The notes below the pieces were generated by a model. The model saw only the letters and a list, made by a program, of their open reading frames with translations. It ran no database searches and was not told where the DNA came from. This document shows positions 42,904-51,310 of a DNA stretch of 64,000 nucleotides, one piece after another. Numbering within the stretch: the first letter of the stretch is position 1; each line of letters begins with the position of its first letter. The DNA is from Micrococcaceae bacterium RIT 802 (GTDB lineage: Bacteria > Actinomycetota > Actinomycetes > Actinomycetales > Micrococcaceae), in assembly GCA_016892645.1 (NCBI GenBank), contig JAFEMX010000015.1, forward strand, positions 1 to 64,000. Reading direction: 5' to 3'. Position numbers and translations under genes: made by a program.

Positions 42904-44028
42904 ATGCGCTTTGGCATCGAAGAGGAGTTCTTCGTCGTCGACCCCGCAACGGGTCACCCAGCGGAGTTGGCCCCCGCCGACCGGGAGGACCTGCTGCAGG
43001 TCACCGGCGGCGGGAGCGTGACGTCCCCCGAATGGCTGCAGTGCCAGTTCGAAAGCGCCACCCCCATCTGCGAGACGGGCGCCGAGGCGCTGGCGTCCCT
43101 GGCCGGTTACCGGTCTGCACTGGGGGCCGCCGCCGCATCGCTCGGGCTATCCGCCGCGGCCCTGGCCACCCCAGCGGACATCCGTCCCGGACCGGCCTCG
43201 ATGAGTCCCGGGGCCCGGTATGGGGTCTTCAGCGATCTCCTCCCGGGCCTGGCCGCCGACCAATACCTGTGCGGCCTCCACGTCCATGTGGAGATCCCCT
43301 CGCGGGAGGCGGGAGTGCGGGTCCTGAACCACCTGCGCCGCTGGCTGCCGGTGCTGACCGCGTTGGGCACGAACTCGCCACTGTGGCGCGGCCGGGACAC
43401 GGGTTTCGCCGGCTGGCGGACCGTCCACTATCGGAAGTGGATCTTCCAGGGGGTTCCGCCGCACTTCTCCAGCGCGGCCGACTACGATGCCCGGCTCCAG
43501 CGCCTGCTGGCCCTGCCGGCCGTACCGGATGCCGGCATCGTCGGATGGGCCGCACGCCTGTCGAAGAACTACCCCACCGTGGAGGTCCGGGCGCTCGACT
43601 GCCAATTGCGGGCCGATGAATCGGTGCTCTTCGCGCTCCTGATCCGCGCCCTGGCCGAGGAGGCGCTGGATCGCCCCGCCGTCCCCGACGACATCCCACC
43701 CGAACTCGCCGACGCCGCCATCTGGCACGCAGCCAAATATGGCTCCGCCGGTGGAATCGTCACCCTGCCACACGGGACCACCGAACCGATCCAATCGGTG
43801 GTGCGGGGCCTCCTCGAGACCACCCTGCCGCACCTGCAGGCGTCCGGTGATGCCGGCTTCGTGGCCGACGGCCTGGAGATCCTGCTCGCCGAAGGCAACG
43901 GGACCGTGCGCCAACGTCGCGTCTTCGAGCAGGCGGGCCCGGCCGCCGTGGCCGGCCTCGCCGCCACGGAGCTCACCGCCGGACGTCCAGTCCCGGCGTC
44001 AGCGGAGGGCGTGGGCACACCCGACTAG
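42904..44028 (+). CDS. Carboxylate-amine ligase YbdK (glutamate-cysteine ligase 2 family)
   Basis: 374 residues. The start RFGIEEEFFVVDPATGHPAE, ICETGAEALASLAGYRSAL, CGLHVHVEIPSREAGVRVL, the NSPLWRGRDTGFAGWRTV block and VEVRALDCQLRADES match the YbdK/EgtA-like glutamate-cysteine ligase superfamily. It would join a carboxylate and an amine with ATP. Some members have weak glutamate-cysteine ligase activity, but the true substrate is usually unknown. GAGGAGG is 7 bases before the ATG, and TAGCGT at 42868-42873 is a possible -10. Confidence 0.88.
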   Translation: MRFGIEEEFFVVDPATGHPAELAPADREDLLQVTGGGSVTSPEWLQCQFESATPICETGAEALASLAGYRSALGAAAASLGLSAAALATPADIRPGPASMSPGARYGVFSDLLPGLAADQYLCGLHVHVEIPSREAGVRVLNHLRRWLPVLTALGTNSPLWRGRDTGFAGWRTVHYRKWIFQGVPPHFSSAADYDARLQRLLALPAVPDAGIVGWAARLSKNYPTVEVRALDCQLRADESVLFALLIRALAEEALDRPAVPDDIPPELADAAIWHAAKYGSAGGIVTLPHGTTEPIQSVVRGLLETTLPHLQASGDAGFVADGLEILLAEGNGTVRQRRVFEQAGPAAVAGLAATELTAGRPVPASAEGVGTPD

Positions 44029-44069
44029 GACCACCGGCCGCCAAGATGCTGCGTCGGCGGCACAAAGGG

Positions 44070-44099
44070 TTGTCGGGCCCCCGCCCTCTCCGATAGGTT
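44070..44099 (+). promoter_or_regulatory. Candidate promoter of the aldehyde oxidoreductase operon
   Basis: TTGTCG (44070-44075) and TAGGTT (44094-44099) with an 18-base spacer, 30 bases before the ATG at 44129 (CGGAGG ribosome site at 44116-44121). Confidence 0.45.
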
Positions 44100-44128
44100 T
44101 CGAGCGAACCCACATCGGAGGTATCGGT

Positions 44129-44662
44129 ATGGACGCCGAGATCACTTTGCACGTCGATGGCCGCGAGCGCACGTTCACCGTGGACACCCGGACCACCCTG
44201 CTGGACGCCCTGCGCGACCGGCTGGGGAACACCTCGCCGAAGAAGGGCTGCGACCACGGCCAATGCGGTGCCTGCACCGTCCTGGTGGAGGGCCGGCGGA
44301 TCAATTCCTGCCTCGCCCTGGCCGTCGCGCACGACGGCGCCACCCTGACCACCGCCGCCGGCCTGGCCGACGAGACGGACCTGCACCCCATGCAGCGCGC
44401 CTTCCTGGACCAGGACGGTTTCCAGTGCGGCTACTGCACGCCCGGCCAGATCTGCTCGGCCGTGGGCATGCTGCAGGAGGCCAACGCCGGACACCCCAGC
44501 GCCGTCAGCACCGGCGACGGGCCGACCGGCACACCGTTGAATGATGAGGAGATCCGGGAGCGGATGAGCGGCAACCTGTGCCGGTGCGGGGCCTACGTGA
44601 ACATTGTCGCCGCGATCAACCAGGCCCAGCAGGCCGCGCCCCAGGTGAGGCAGGAATCATGA
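44129..44662 (+). CDS. Aldehyde oxidoreductase 2Fe-2S subunit (PaoA/YagT-type)
   Basis: 177 residues. The small subunit of a molybdenum hydroxylase carries two 2Fe-2S clusters: the plant-ferredoxin type (GCDHGQCGACTV with a further Cys, about 47-69) and the helical type (QCGYCTPGQICSA, then NLCRCGAYVNI, about 107-160). It feeds electrons from the FAD subunit or Mo cofactor. GGAGG precedes the ATG. It overlaps the next gene by ATGA. An extra loop of about 25 residues (AGHPSAVSTGDGPTG) separates the two helical-cluster halves. Confidence 0.92.
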   Translation: MDAEITLHVDGRERTFTVDTRTTLLDALRDRLGNTSPKKGCDHGQCGACTVLVEGRRINSCLALAVAHDGATLTTAAGLADETDLHPMQRAFLDQDGFQCGYCTPGQICSAVGMLQEANAGHPSAVSTGDGPTGTPLNDEEIRERMSGNLCRCGAYVNIVAAINQAQQAAPQVRQES

Positions 44663-45714
44663 AGCCCTTCGAATTCCAACGCGCCACGGACCCGTCCGAA
44701 GCCGTCGCCACGGCCACCGCCGATCCCGGCACCCGATACCTGGCCGGCGGCACCAACCTGGTGGACCATCTGAAGCTGGGCATCACCGCACCCGAACGGC
44801 TCATCGACATCACCCGCCTGCCCCTGGACGGCATCGAGGAGCTGCCCGACGGGGGCCTGCGGCTGGGGGCCATGGTGCGCAACAGCGACCTTGCCGCACA
44901 TCCGCAGGTCCGCAGCCGCTACCCGGTCCTGTCCCAGGCGCTGCTCTCCGGCGCCTCCGGCCAGCTGCGCAATGCGGCGACCACCGGCGGGAACCTGCTC
45001 CAGCGCACGCGCTGCGTCTACTTCCAAGACGTCACCACGCCGTGCAACAAACGCGAACCGGGCAGCGGCTGCTCGGCACTGGGCGGCTACACGCGCTACC
45101 ACGCGATCCTCGGGGCGTCGGAACACTGCCTCGCGGTGAACCCCTCGGACATGTCGGTCGCCCTGGCAGCACTGGACGCCCACGTCACCGTGCTGGGCAC
45201 CGACGGCGAGCGCAGCATCCCCGTCACCGAGTTCCACCGGCTTCCCGGCGATGAGCCCAACCGCGACACGGTCCTGGAGCACGGCGATTTGATCACCGCC
45301 GTCGAACTTCCGGCCCTGCCGGCCGGCACCCGCTCGGCGTACCGCAAGGTGCGCGACCGCGCCTCCTACGCCTTCGCCCTGGTCTCCGTCGCCGCCGTCG
45401 TCGACTTCGAGGACGACGGCGGAGCGGGCACCTCCGCGGGCCCACCCACCTTCGGCACGGTGCGCCTCGCCCTCGGCGGGGTCGCCCACAAGCCGTGGCG
45501 GGCCACAGTCGCGGAGGAGGCGTTGCGCGGCGCCCCGGCGACCGAGGAGAACATCCGTCAGGCGCTCGAGGCCGAGCTCGCGCAGGCCGTGCCGCTGCAC
45601 GACAACGCCTTCAAGATCCCCATGGCCCGCAACACGGCCACCGCGGTGTTGCGGGAGCTCGCCACCGGCAGCGGCACCGGGACCCCCACACCCGAGAACC
45701 GGGAGCAGCCATGA
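44659..45714 (+). CDS. Aldehyde oxidoreductase FAD subunit with 4Fe-4S loop (PaoB/YagS-type)
   Basis: 351 residues. It is an FAD-binding_5/CO-dehydrogenase-flavoprotein fold: LAGGTNLVDHLKLG, ATTGGNLLQRTRCVYFQD and a cluster loop CNKREPGSGCSALGG...HAILG. The three to four cysteines in this loop (about 115-160) are the mark of PaoB-like subunits that bind an added 4Fe-4S cluster. It carries electrons from molybdenum to an external acceptor. Starts and ends overlap its neighbours by ATGA, so the three subunits are co-translated. Confidence 0.92.
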   Translation: MKPFEFQRATDPSEAVATATADPGTRYLAGGTNLVDHLKLGITAPERLIDITRLPLDGIEELPDGGLRLGAMVRNSDLAAHPQVRSRYPVLSQALLSGASGQLRNAATTGGNLLQRTRCVYFQDVTTPCNKREPGSGCSALGGYTRYHAILGASEHCLAVNPSDMSVALAALDAHVTVLGTDGERSIPVTEFHRLPGDEPNRDTVLEHGDLITAVELPALPAGTRSAYRKVRDRASYAFALVSVAAVVDFEDDGGAGTSAGPPTFGTVRLALGGVAHKPWRATVAEEALRGAPATEENIRQALEAELAQAVPLHDNAFKIPMARNTATAVLRELATGSGTGTPTPENREQP

Positions 45715-47792
45715 CCGTCCAGCACACCGGCACCGCCGGCCAGGACCTCGAACGGATCGACGGCGTGGCCAAGGTCCGCGGCCTGGCACCGTATGCCTAC
45801 GAGCACCAGGTGGACAATCCGCTCTACCTGCACCCCCTGCAGGCGACCATCTCCCGGGGACGCATCGAGACGATCGACACCACGCAGGCGCAGGCGGCCC
45901 CCGGGGTCGTCGCCGTCATGACCCACCTGGACGCCCCACGACTCGCGGGCACCGACGACGCCGAACTGGCCATCCTGCAATCGCCTGCCGTCGGCTTCCG
46001 CGGCCAGTTCATCGGTGCCGTCCTGGCCGAGACCCCGGAAGCCGCCCGCGCGGCGGCTGCCCTGGTCAGGGTCGAATACACGGAGGAGCCGCACGAGGCG
46101 GAGCTGCGCGCGGACCGGGATGACCTGTATGCCCCCGAGCAGGTCAATGCCGGCTTCCCCACCGACACCCGCGACGGCGACCCGGAGTCGGCCATCGCCG
46201 CCGCACAGGTCGTCGTGGACCAGACGTACACCACACCCTTCGAGCACAACAACCCCATGGAGCCGCACACCACCGTCGCCCAATGGGTCGGCGACGAGCT
46301 GGTGCTCCACGACTCCACCCAGGGCGTCCACCCGGTCCGGCAGACCCTCGCACCGGTCTTCGGGATCGCCCCGGAGAAGATCCGCGTCATCGCCCCGAAC
46401 GTCGGGGGCGGCTTCGGGTCCAAGGGCGTGCCCCACGCGCATGTGGTCCTGACCGCCATGGCCGCCCAGCGCAGCAACGGCCGCCCGGTCAAGTACGCGC
46501 TGACCCGCCAGCAGATGTTCTTCCTCGCCGGCTACCGCACCCCCACCATCCAGCATGTCCGGCTCGGTGCCGACGCCTCCGGACAGTTGTCCGGCATCAT
46601 CCACGACGTCATCGAGCAGACCTCGCGGATCAAGGAATTCGCCGAACAGACCGCGGTCCCCGCGCGCATGATGTATGCCGCCGAGAACCGCGCCACCAGC
46701 CACCGGGTCGCCAAGCTCGACGTCCCCGTCCCGTCCTGGATGCGCGCGCCGGGCGAGTGCCCCGGCATGTTCGGCCCCGAGGTCGCGATGGACGAACTGG
46801 CCGAGGCCTGCGGGATCGATCCGATCGAGTTGCGCGTGCTCAACGAACCGGATATCGATCCCGAATCGGGCAAGCCCTTCGCCAGCCGGCACCTCGTGGA
46901 GTGCCTGCGCGAGGGGGCACGGCGGTTCGGCTGGGCCGACCGGGACCCGCAGCCCCGGTCGCGGCTGGTCGATGGCTGGTACACCGGGACGGGGGTGGCC
47001 AGCTCCACCTACCCCGCCCGCCGCCAGACCGGGAACACCGCACGCATCCGCCACGACCGGGCCGGCCGCTACAGCGTCCAGATTGGTGCCGTCGACATCG
47101 GCACCGGGGCCTGGACGGCGCTGACCCAGATCGCGGCCGAGGCGCTGGGGTGCAATGCAGCCGACATCGACCTGCAGATCGGCGACACGGACTTCCCCGT
47201 CGCGACCGTCGCCGGTGGGTCCACGGGCACCACCAGCTGGGGTGCGGCGATCATCGCCGCCGCGCAGGCGTTCCGCGACCGGCACGGCGACCAGCCCGCC
47301 GTCGGAGCGCATGCGGAAGGCGAGGCCGGCGAGAACCCGGCCGCCCAGGAGTACGCCCTGCACTCCTTCGGCGCCCAGTTCGCCGAGGTCCAGGTCCACG
47401 CCGACACGGGCGAGATCCGGGTCTCCCGGATGCTCGGGGTCTTCTCGGCCGGGCGGATCATCAACCCGCGGACGGCCCGCTCCCAGTTCCTGGGCGGCAT
47501 GACCATGGGTCTGGGCATGGCGTTGCACGAGAACAGCGTCATGGACCCCCGCTTCGGGATGATCGTCAACCACGACTTCGCCGAATACCACATCCCCACG
47601 AACGCCGACGTCCGCGACATGGAGGCCGTCTGGCTCGACGAGGTCGACGAGCACGCCGGAAAACTGGGCGCCCGCGGCATCGGGGAAATCGGCATCGTGG
47701 GGGCCGCCGCGGCCATCGCCAATGCCGCCTACCACGCCACCGGAATCCGGGTCCGGGACCTGCCGCTGACGGCCGACCGCTTCCTGGCGTAG
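45711..47792 (+). CDS. Aldehyde oxidoreductase molybdenum-binding subunit (PaoC/YagR-type)
   Basis: 693 residues, family length 700-780. It binds molybdopterin and oxidises aldehydes or N-heterocycles. Seen are VGGGFGSKGVPHAHVVLTAM, VPSWMRAPGECPGMFGPEVA with MDELAEACG, VGAVDIGTGAWTALTQIAAE, GSTGTTSWGAAIIAAAQAF, and near the C-terminus LGARGIGEIGIVGAAAAIAN with the catalytic Glu. A cofactor maturation factor XdhC is convergent. Substrate range is broad and unknown; aromatic or aliphatic aldehydes are plausible. Confidence 0.92.
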   Translation: MTVQHTGTAGQDLERIDGVAKVRGLAPYAYEHQVDNPLYLHPLQATISRGRIETIDTTQAQAAPGVVAVMTHLDAPRLAGTDDAELAILQSPAVGFRGQFIGAVLAETPEAARAAAALVRVEYTEEPHEAELRADRDDLYAPEQVNAGFPTDTRDGDPESAIAAAQVVVDQTYTTPFEHNNPMEPHTTVAQWVGDELVLHDSTQGVHPVRQTLAPVFGIAPEKIRVIAPNVGGGFGSKGVPHAHVVLTAMAAQRSNGRPVKYALTRQQMFFLAGYRTPTIQHVRLGADASGQLSGIIHDVIEQTSRIKEFAEQTAVPARMMYAAENRATSHRVAKLDVPVPSWMRAPGECPGMFGPEVAMDELAEACGIDPIELRVLNEPDIDPESGKPFASRHLVECLREGARRFGWADRDPQPRSRLVDGWYTGTGVASSTYPARRQTGNTARIRHDRAGRYSVQIGAVDIGTGAWTALTQIAAEALGCNAADIDLQIGDTDFPVATVAGGSTGTTSWGAAIIAAAQAFRDRHGDQPAVGAHAEGEAGENPAAQEYALHSFGAQFAEVQVHADTGEIRVSRMLGVFSAGRIINPRTARSQFLGGMTMGLGMALHENSVMDPRFGMIVNHDFAEYHIPTNADVRDMEAVWLDEVDEHAGKLGARGIGEIGIVGAAAAIANAAYHATGIRVRDLPLTADRFLA

Positions 47793-47808
47793 GCGCCGCG
47801 GCGCGGCC

Positions 47809-48975
47809 TCAGTGGATCGGGGTGCCCACCTGGCTGAGGGGCTGCGGCGTGTCCTTGCCGTGCCGTACGGCGAGGATCTCCGCGACGATGGCCACCGCGA
47901 CCTCCTGCGGGGTGGAGGCACCGATGTCGAGCCCGATCGGCGAGCGCAGTTTCACGAGTTGTCCGGGCGTGATCCCGGCGTCGACCAGGGCTGCGCGGCG
48001 TTGGCCGTCGCTGAGGCGTGAGCCCATGGCGCCGACGTAGGCGACCTCAAGCTCCAGTGCCGCGCGCAGCACGGGGACGTCGAACTTCGGGTCATGGGTC
48101 AACACGCACACCACCGTGCGCGGATCGACCACATCGCGCGCCCTGAGATCGTCCAGATAGGCGTGCGGCCACCGCACGACGACCTCGTCGGCCTGCGGGA
48201 AGGCGGACGCATCGGCGAAGGCATCGCGGGCATCGCACAGCGTGATCCGATACCCCAGTGGCTTCGCCGCGTCCATCAGCGCCGCAGCGAAGTCGTTCGC
48301 GCCGAAAACCAGCAGCGGCGGTGCCGGCAAGCGGCTCTCCACGAACAACTCGGCCGGCCGGCCCTGGATGCCCGCCCCGGCGGGTGCCACCCGGATCACC
48401 CCGGTGTGCCCGGCGCGGACCAGGGGCTCGAGCTGGGCCGCCGCGCTGCGGGCCATTCCCTCGTCCCCCAACATGGCCAGCAACTCCGCTCCGATGGAGG
48501 CGGCTTCAAAACCGAGGGGGTTCGGAACCAGGAGGGGGCCATCCCCGGCCCGGTCGATCCGGCGCACCAACGCGCGGCCGTCCGCGACAGGTGAGGTCGC
48601 GGTCCCCATGGCGACGCCCGGCCCCCGCGCCCCACCCGTCGGGTCCACACCGGACGGGTAGAACGGCTCGATGAGCACCTCGAGGCTCCCCCCACACATC
48701 AGACCCACCGCGAACGCGTCCTCGTCGCTGTATCCGAAGTGTTCCCGCCGCGGGGCGCCGGTGGCGATGGCTTCCGCGCACGCCTCGAAAACGGCACCTT
48801 CGACGCAGCCGCCGGAAAGGCTGCCACGGACGTCGCCGCCCGCGCTGACCAGCATGGATGTGCCCACCGGACGGGGCACCGATCCCGAGGCGCCCACGAT
48901 CGTGGCCACGGCGCACGCCTGCGGCGCGGGGCCGCTTCCCAGATAGGCCGACAGTGCGGGGAGCAGGTCGAGCAT
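47809..48975 (-). CDS. XdhC/CoxI family molybdenum-cofactor insertion protein
   Basis: 388 residues from ATG 48975, which overlaps the SDR stop as TGATG; ATG 48990 is a second option. It inserts or sulfurates the Mo cofactor into enzymes of the xanthine dehydrogenase family. Visible are an N-terminal XdhC domain (ATIVGASGSVPRPVGTSMLV, GSLSGGCVEGAVFEACAEAI) and a C-terminal Rossmann part (LLVFGANDFAAALMDAAKPL, YVGAMGSR, SPIGLDIGASTPQEVAVAI). It is convergent with the oxidoreductase operon it most likely serves, with 16 bases between stops. Confidence 0.9.
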   Translation of the reverse strand: MLDLLPALSAYLGSGPAPQACAVATIVGASGSVPRPVGTSMLVSAGGDVRGSLSGGCVEGAVFEACAEAIATGAPRREHFGYSDEDAFAVGLMCGGSLEVLIEPFYPSGVDPTGGARGPGVAMGTATSPVADGRALVRRIDRAGDGPLLVPNPLGFEAASIGAELLAMLGDEGMARSAAAQLEPLVRAGHTGVIRVAPAGAGIQGRPAELFVESRLPAPPLLVFGANDFAAALMDAAKPLGYRITLCDARDAFADASAFPQADEVVVRWPHAYLDDLRARDVVDPRTVVCVLTHDPKFDVPVLRAALELEVAYVGAMGSRLSDGQRRAALVDAGITPGQLVKLRSPIGLDIGASTPQEVAVAIVAEILAVRHGKDTPQPLSQVGTPIH

Positions 48976-49775
48976 CAGCCGTTCCGCCATTCGCCATCGA
49001 CCAGGTGCGACCCGGCCTGGGGCCCCATCTGCAGCATGCCGCCATCGACGGCCCAGGAGGCCCCGGTCACGTAGGAGGCGGCCGGGGAGGCGAGGAAGGC
49101 GATCACGGCGGCGACCTCGCGGGCGTCCCCGGGCCGTCCGAAGGGGATGCCGGGCCGGTCCTTCGCGGGCGGGTCCTCGTCTTCCTGGCCGGTCATCGGG
49201 GTGGCGATTTCCCCCGGTGCGACAGTGTTGGCGGTGATGCCGTGTTCGCCCAGCTCCTGCGCCATCGTCTTGATGAGCCCTCCGAGCCCGTGTTTCGCGG
49301 CGTCGTAGGCGCTGGAGCCGACCCGGGGCTGGTGCTCGTGGACGCTGGACACGGCGATGATCCGCCCGCCGTTGCCACCGGACACCATGCGGCGCGCGGC
49401 GCGCTGCATGCACACGAACGCCCCGTCCAGGTCCGTGGCCACGACCTTGCGCCACCGGTCGTACCCCATGTCCAGAAAAGGTTCGTTGGCACCGGTGCCG
49501 GAGTTGTTCACGAAGACGTCGACACCGCCGAGCTGGCTGGCGAGCATGTCGATCACGTCGCCGCACCCCGGGACATCCGTGGTGTCCAAGTGCACGACGG
49601 CGGCGCGTTGCCCCTGTGCCTTGACCTCCTCCGCGGTGGCCTCGGCCCCCGCCTGGTCCGTGTGCCAGGTGATGCCGACATCGAGTCCGGCCGCGGCGAG
49701 GGCGACGGCTGTGGCCCGCCCGATGCCCGAATCGGAACCGGTGACGATGGCCGTGCGGGGGGTGAATTCGTTCAT
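48975..49775 (-). CDS. Short-chain dehydrogenase/reductase (SDR)
   Basis: 266 residues. It has the classic SDR layout: TAIVTGSDSGIGRATAVALA (Gly-rich cofactor loop), VNNSGTGANEPF (NNSG, family NNAG), the catalytic Ser in AVSSVHEHQP with YDAAKHG supplying the Tyr and Lys (about residues 158-162), and VAPGEIATPM. The C-terminal GASWAVDGGMLQMGPQ is standard. It is glucose/3-oxoacyl-type with unknown substrate. It overlaps xdhC, suggesting co-transcription with Mo-enzyme maturation. No clear ribosome site is seen. Confidence 0.88.
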   Translation of the reverse strand: MNEFTPRTAIVTGSDSGIGRATAVALAAAGLDVGITWHTDQAGAEATAEEVKAQGQRAAVVHLDTTDVPGCGDVIDMLASQLGGVDVFVNNSGTGANEPFLDMGYDRWRKVVATDLDGAFVCMQRAARRMVSGGNGGRIIAVSSVHEHQPRVGSSAYDAAKHGLGGLIKTMAQELGEHGITANTVAPGEIATPMTGQEDEDPPAKDRPGIPFGRPGDAREVAAVIAFLASPAASYVTGASWAVDGGMLQMGPQAGSHLVDGEWRNG

Positions 49776-49848
49776 GGTCCCAGTCTGTCGCGCGGCTGGC
49801 GAGTCGTCACCCCTTCGGGCACGAAGCCCAGCGGAACCCGGCGGGCTG

Positions 49849-51300
49849 TCAGCCGCGGCCGCCGCTGGCCAGCCGTGCAGCCGTGCGGAGGTAGCCCCGG
49901 GTGACGTGCTCCTGCGTCCGTTCGGTCACGGGTGAAGCCGCGCGCAGGAGCAGATTCGCGGGGCGGGAGTAGGCGAAGACCTCGAACCAGACCGATCCGT
50001 CGGCCTCCAGCACCGCGGTGAACGATTCCTCGCCCTTCACGGGATGGCCCTGCAGGGTCCCGTAGCCGAAGCCGCTACGCCGTGGCCCCTCGCCCTCCGG
50101 CTCCACCGACCAGAGGACCCGGCACGGCGCGGGGATCCGGACGGGTCCGATGCCCATCCCGCTGACCACCCGGACTCCGGGTGCGGCCCTCGGGGTGTCC
50201 TCCGGAACCGTCAATCCGGCGCCCCGGTGCAGGTCCCAGTCCAGGATGCCGTCGGCCACCCGCCGGAAGGCGTCCTCGCCAGACCCGACGCGGACCCGTC
50301 TCCGCACGGTCCGGTAGCCTGCCGGGGCGTGGCCGATCTTCGTGAGACCGTGCTCTGCATAGGTCAGATCGGCGGGTTGTCCGATCCGGGCCAGCCGCCG
50401 CAGGGCGGCCATCTCACTGGGCTCGTGCTTGCCCAGCGTCTTTCCGACGACGGCCAACGTGGCCCGGGCACCCGCCCGGGCGGGGATGGGCAGCCGCCGT
50501 CCTCCCGGCAGACCGATCCCCGGCTTGGCGAGTCCCAACAATTCGCGGTAGCGCACCGGGAGGGAGTCGACGACCGAGGCGAAAACCAGCCGATATCCGG
50601 GCAGCAGCAACGGGTCCAGGGGCGGTTCCTTCAGGAAGGACACCACCTCGGCTACCCGTGGCCCGCCCGCGAGCTGTCCCGCGTCGTCGTATTCCTGCAG
50701 TTGTGCGCGCAGCTCGGCTTCGGTGCGTGGAGGGTGGGGAACGCCCATGAGTTCGCCCGCGCGTGCCCATTGGCCGACGTAGGCATCCGCTCCGCCGAGC
50801 CTCGCGGGCAGGAATCCGTTCAAGGCCTCGAAGGAGCGCAAGAACGCGTCGGTGAAGGCGAGGTGCACCCAGGCGGCGAGTCCGGGATCATTTGCCGAGT
50901 AGCGCCGCTGCTCGCCTCCTCCATCGACGTAGCTGCCCGTCACGGGAACGTGCAGGTGCCGGACGTAGTCGCAGGCGGCTCGCGCAGCGGCTGTATCGCC
51001 GTAGGTGACGGTGAAGATCCACCGGATGGTCCCCGCGAGCCGTCCGAGCGGGTCCTCGCGGTAGTTGGAATGCTCCATCACGCCGGCCAGCGCCCCGGGA
51101 TGGAGGGCCTGGACCAGCAGTGCACGGATGCCGGCGGCGATCGGTGTCATGCCTCCATGGATCGTCCACACGGGCGAATCGGGCGCGAAGTAGCCGGCAT
51201 CATCACCGTTCTCCAGCGCATCCTCCCAGGCGGGAACACCCTCGACCTGCCCGGCGAAGGTCAGGCGGAGCCGGGTGCGCAGGGGTGAGAGGACGTCCAT
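49849..51300 (-). CDS. MpaB/DUF2236-type oxygenase fused to DUF1990
   Basis: 483 residues with two recognisable halves. The first 285 or so follow the oxygenase MpaB/DUF2236 family: SPVWTIHGGMTPIAAGIRAL, LVQALHPGALAGVMEHSNY, AGTIRWIFTVTYGDTAAARA and WVHLAFTDAFLRSFEAL, including His positions that bind b-type heme in relatives. The last 165 or so match DUF1990: HAPAGYRTVRRRVRVGSGED, GIGPVRIPAPCRVLWSV, FGYGTLQGHPVKGEESFTAV and VWFEVFAYSRPANLLLRAAS. Fusion of the two is uncommon in my experience. The reaction is unknown. There is a 10-base gap from the APC gene. Confidence 0.75.
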   Translation of the reverse strand: MDVLSPLRTRLRLTFAGQVEGVPAWEDALENGDDAGYFAPDSPVWTIHGGMTPIAAGIRALLVQALHPGALAGVMEHSNYREDPLGRLAGTIRWIFTVTYGDTAAARAACDYVRHLHVPVTGSYVDGGGEQRRYSANDPGLAAWVHLAFTDAFLRSFEALNGFLPARLGGADAYVGQWARAGELMGVPHPPRTEAELRAQLQEYDDAGQLAGGPRVAEVVSFLKEPPLDPLLLPGYRLVFASVVDSLPVRYRELLGLAKPGIGLPGGRRLPIPARAGARATLAVVGKTLGKHEPSEMAALRRLARIGQPADLTYAEHGLTKIGHAPAGYRTVRRRVRVGSGEDAFRRVADGILDWDLHRGAGLTVPEDTPRAAPGVRVVSGMGIGPVRIPAPCRVLWSVEPEGEGPRRSGFGYGTLQGHPVKGEESFTAVLEADGSVWFEVFAYSRPANLLLRAASPVTERTQEHVTRGYLRTAARLASGGRG

Positions 51301-51310
51301 GCCCGAGAGC

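Noticed and set aside
47793-47808. GCGCCGCGGCGC palindrome between the molybdenum subunit and xdhC
   Set aside because: Only 12 bases with no loop or T tract in a 16-base gap; likely a by-product of GC richness.
45558-47921. A 787-codon minus-strand open frame across the molybdenum subunit gene
   Set aside because: It is a shadow of the plus-strand codons; the amino-acid composition is skewed and no motif is present.
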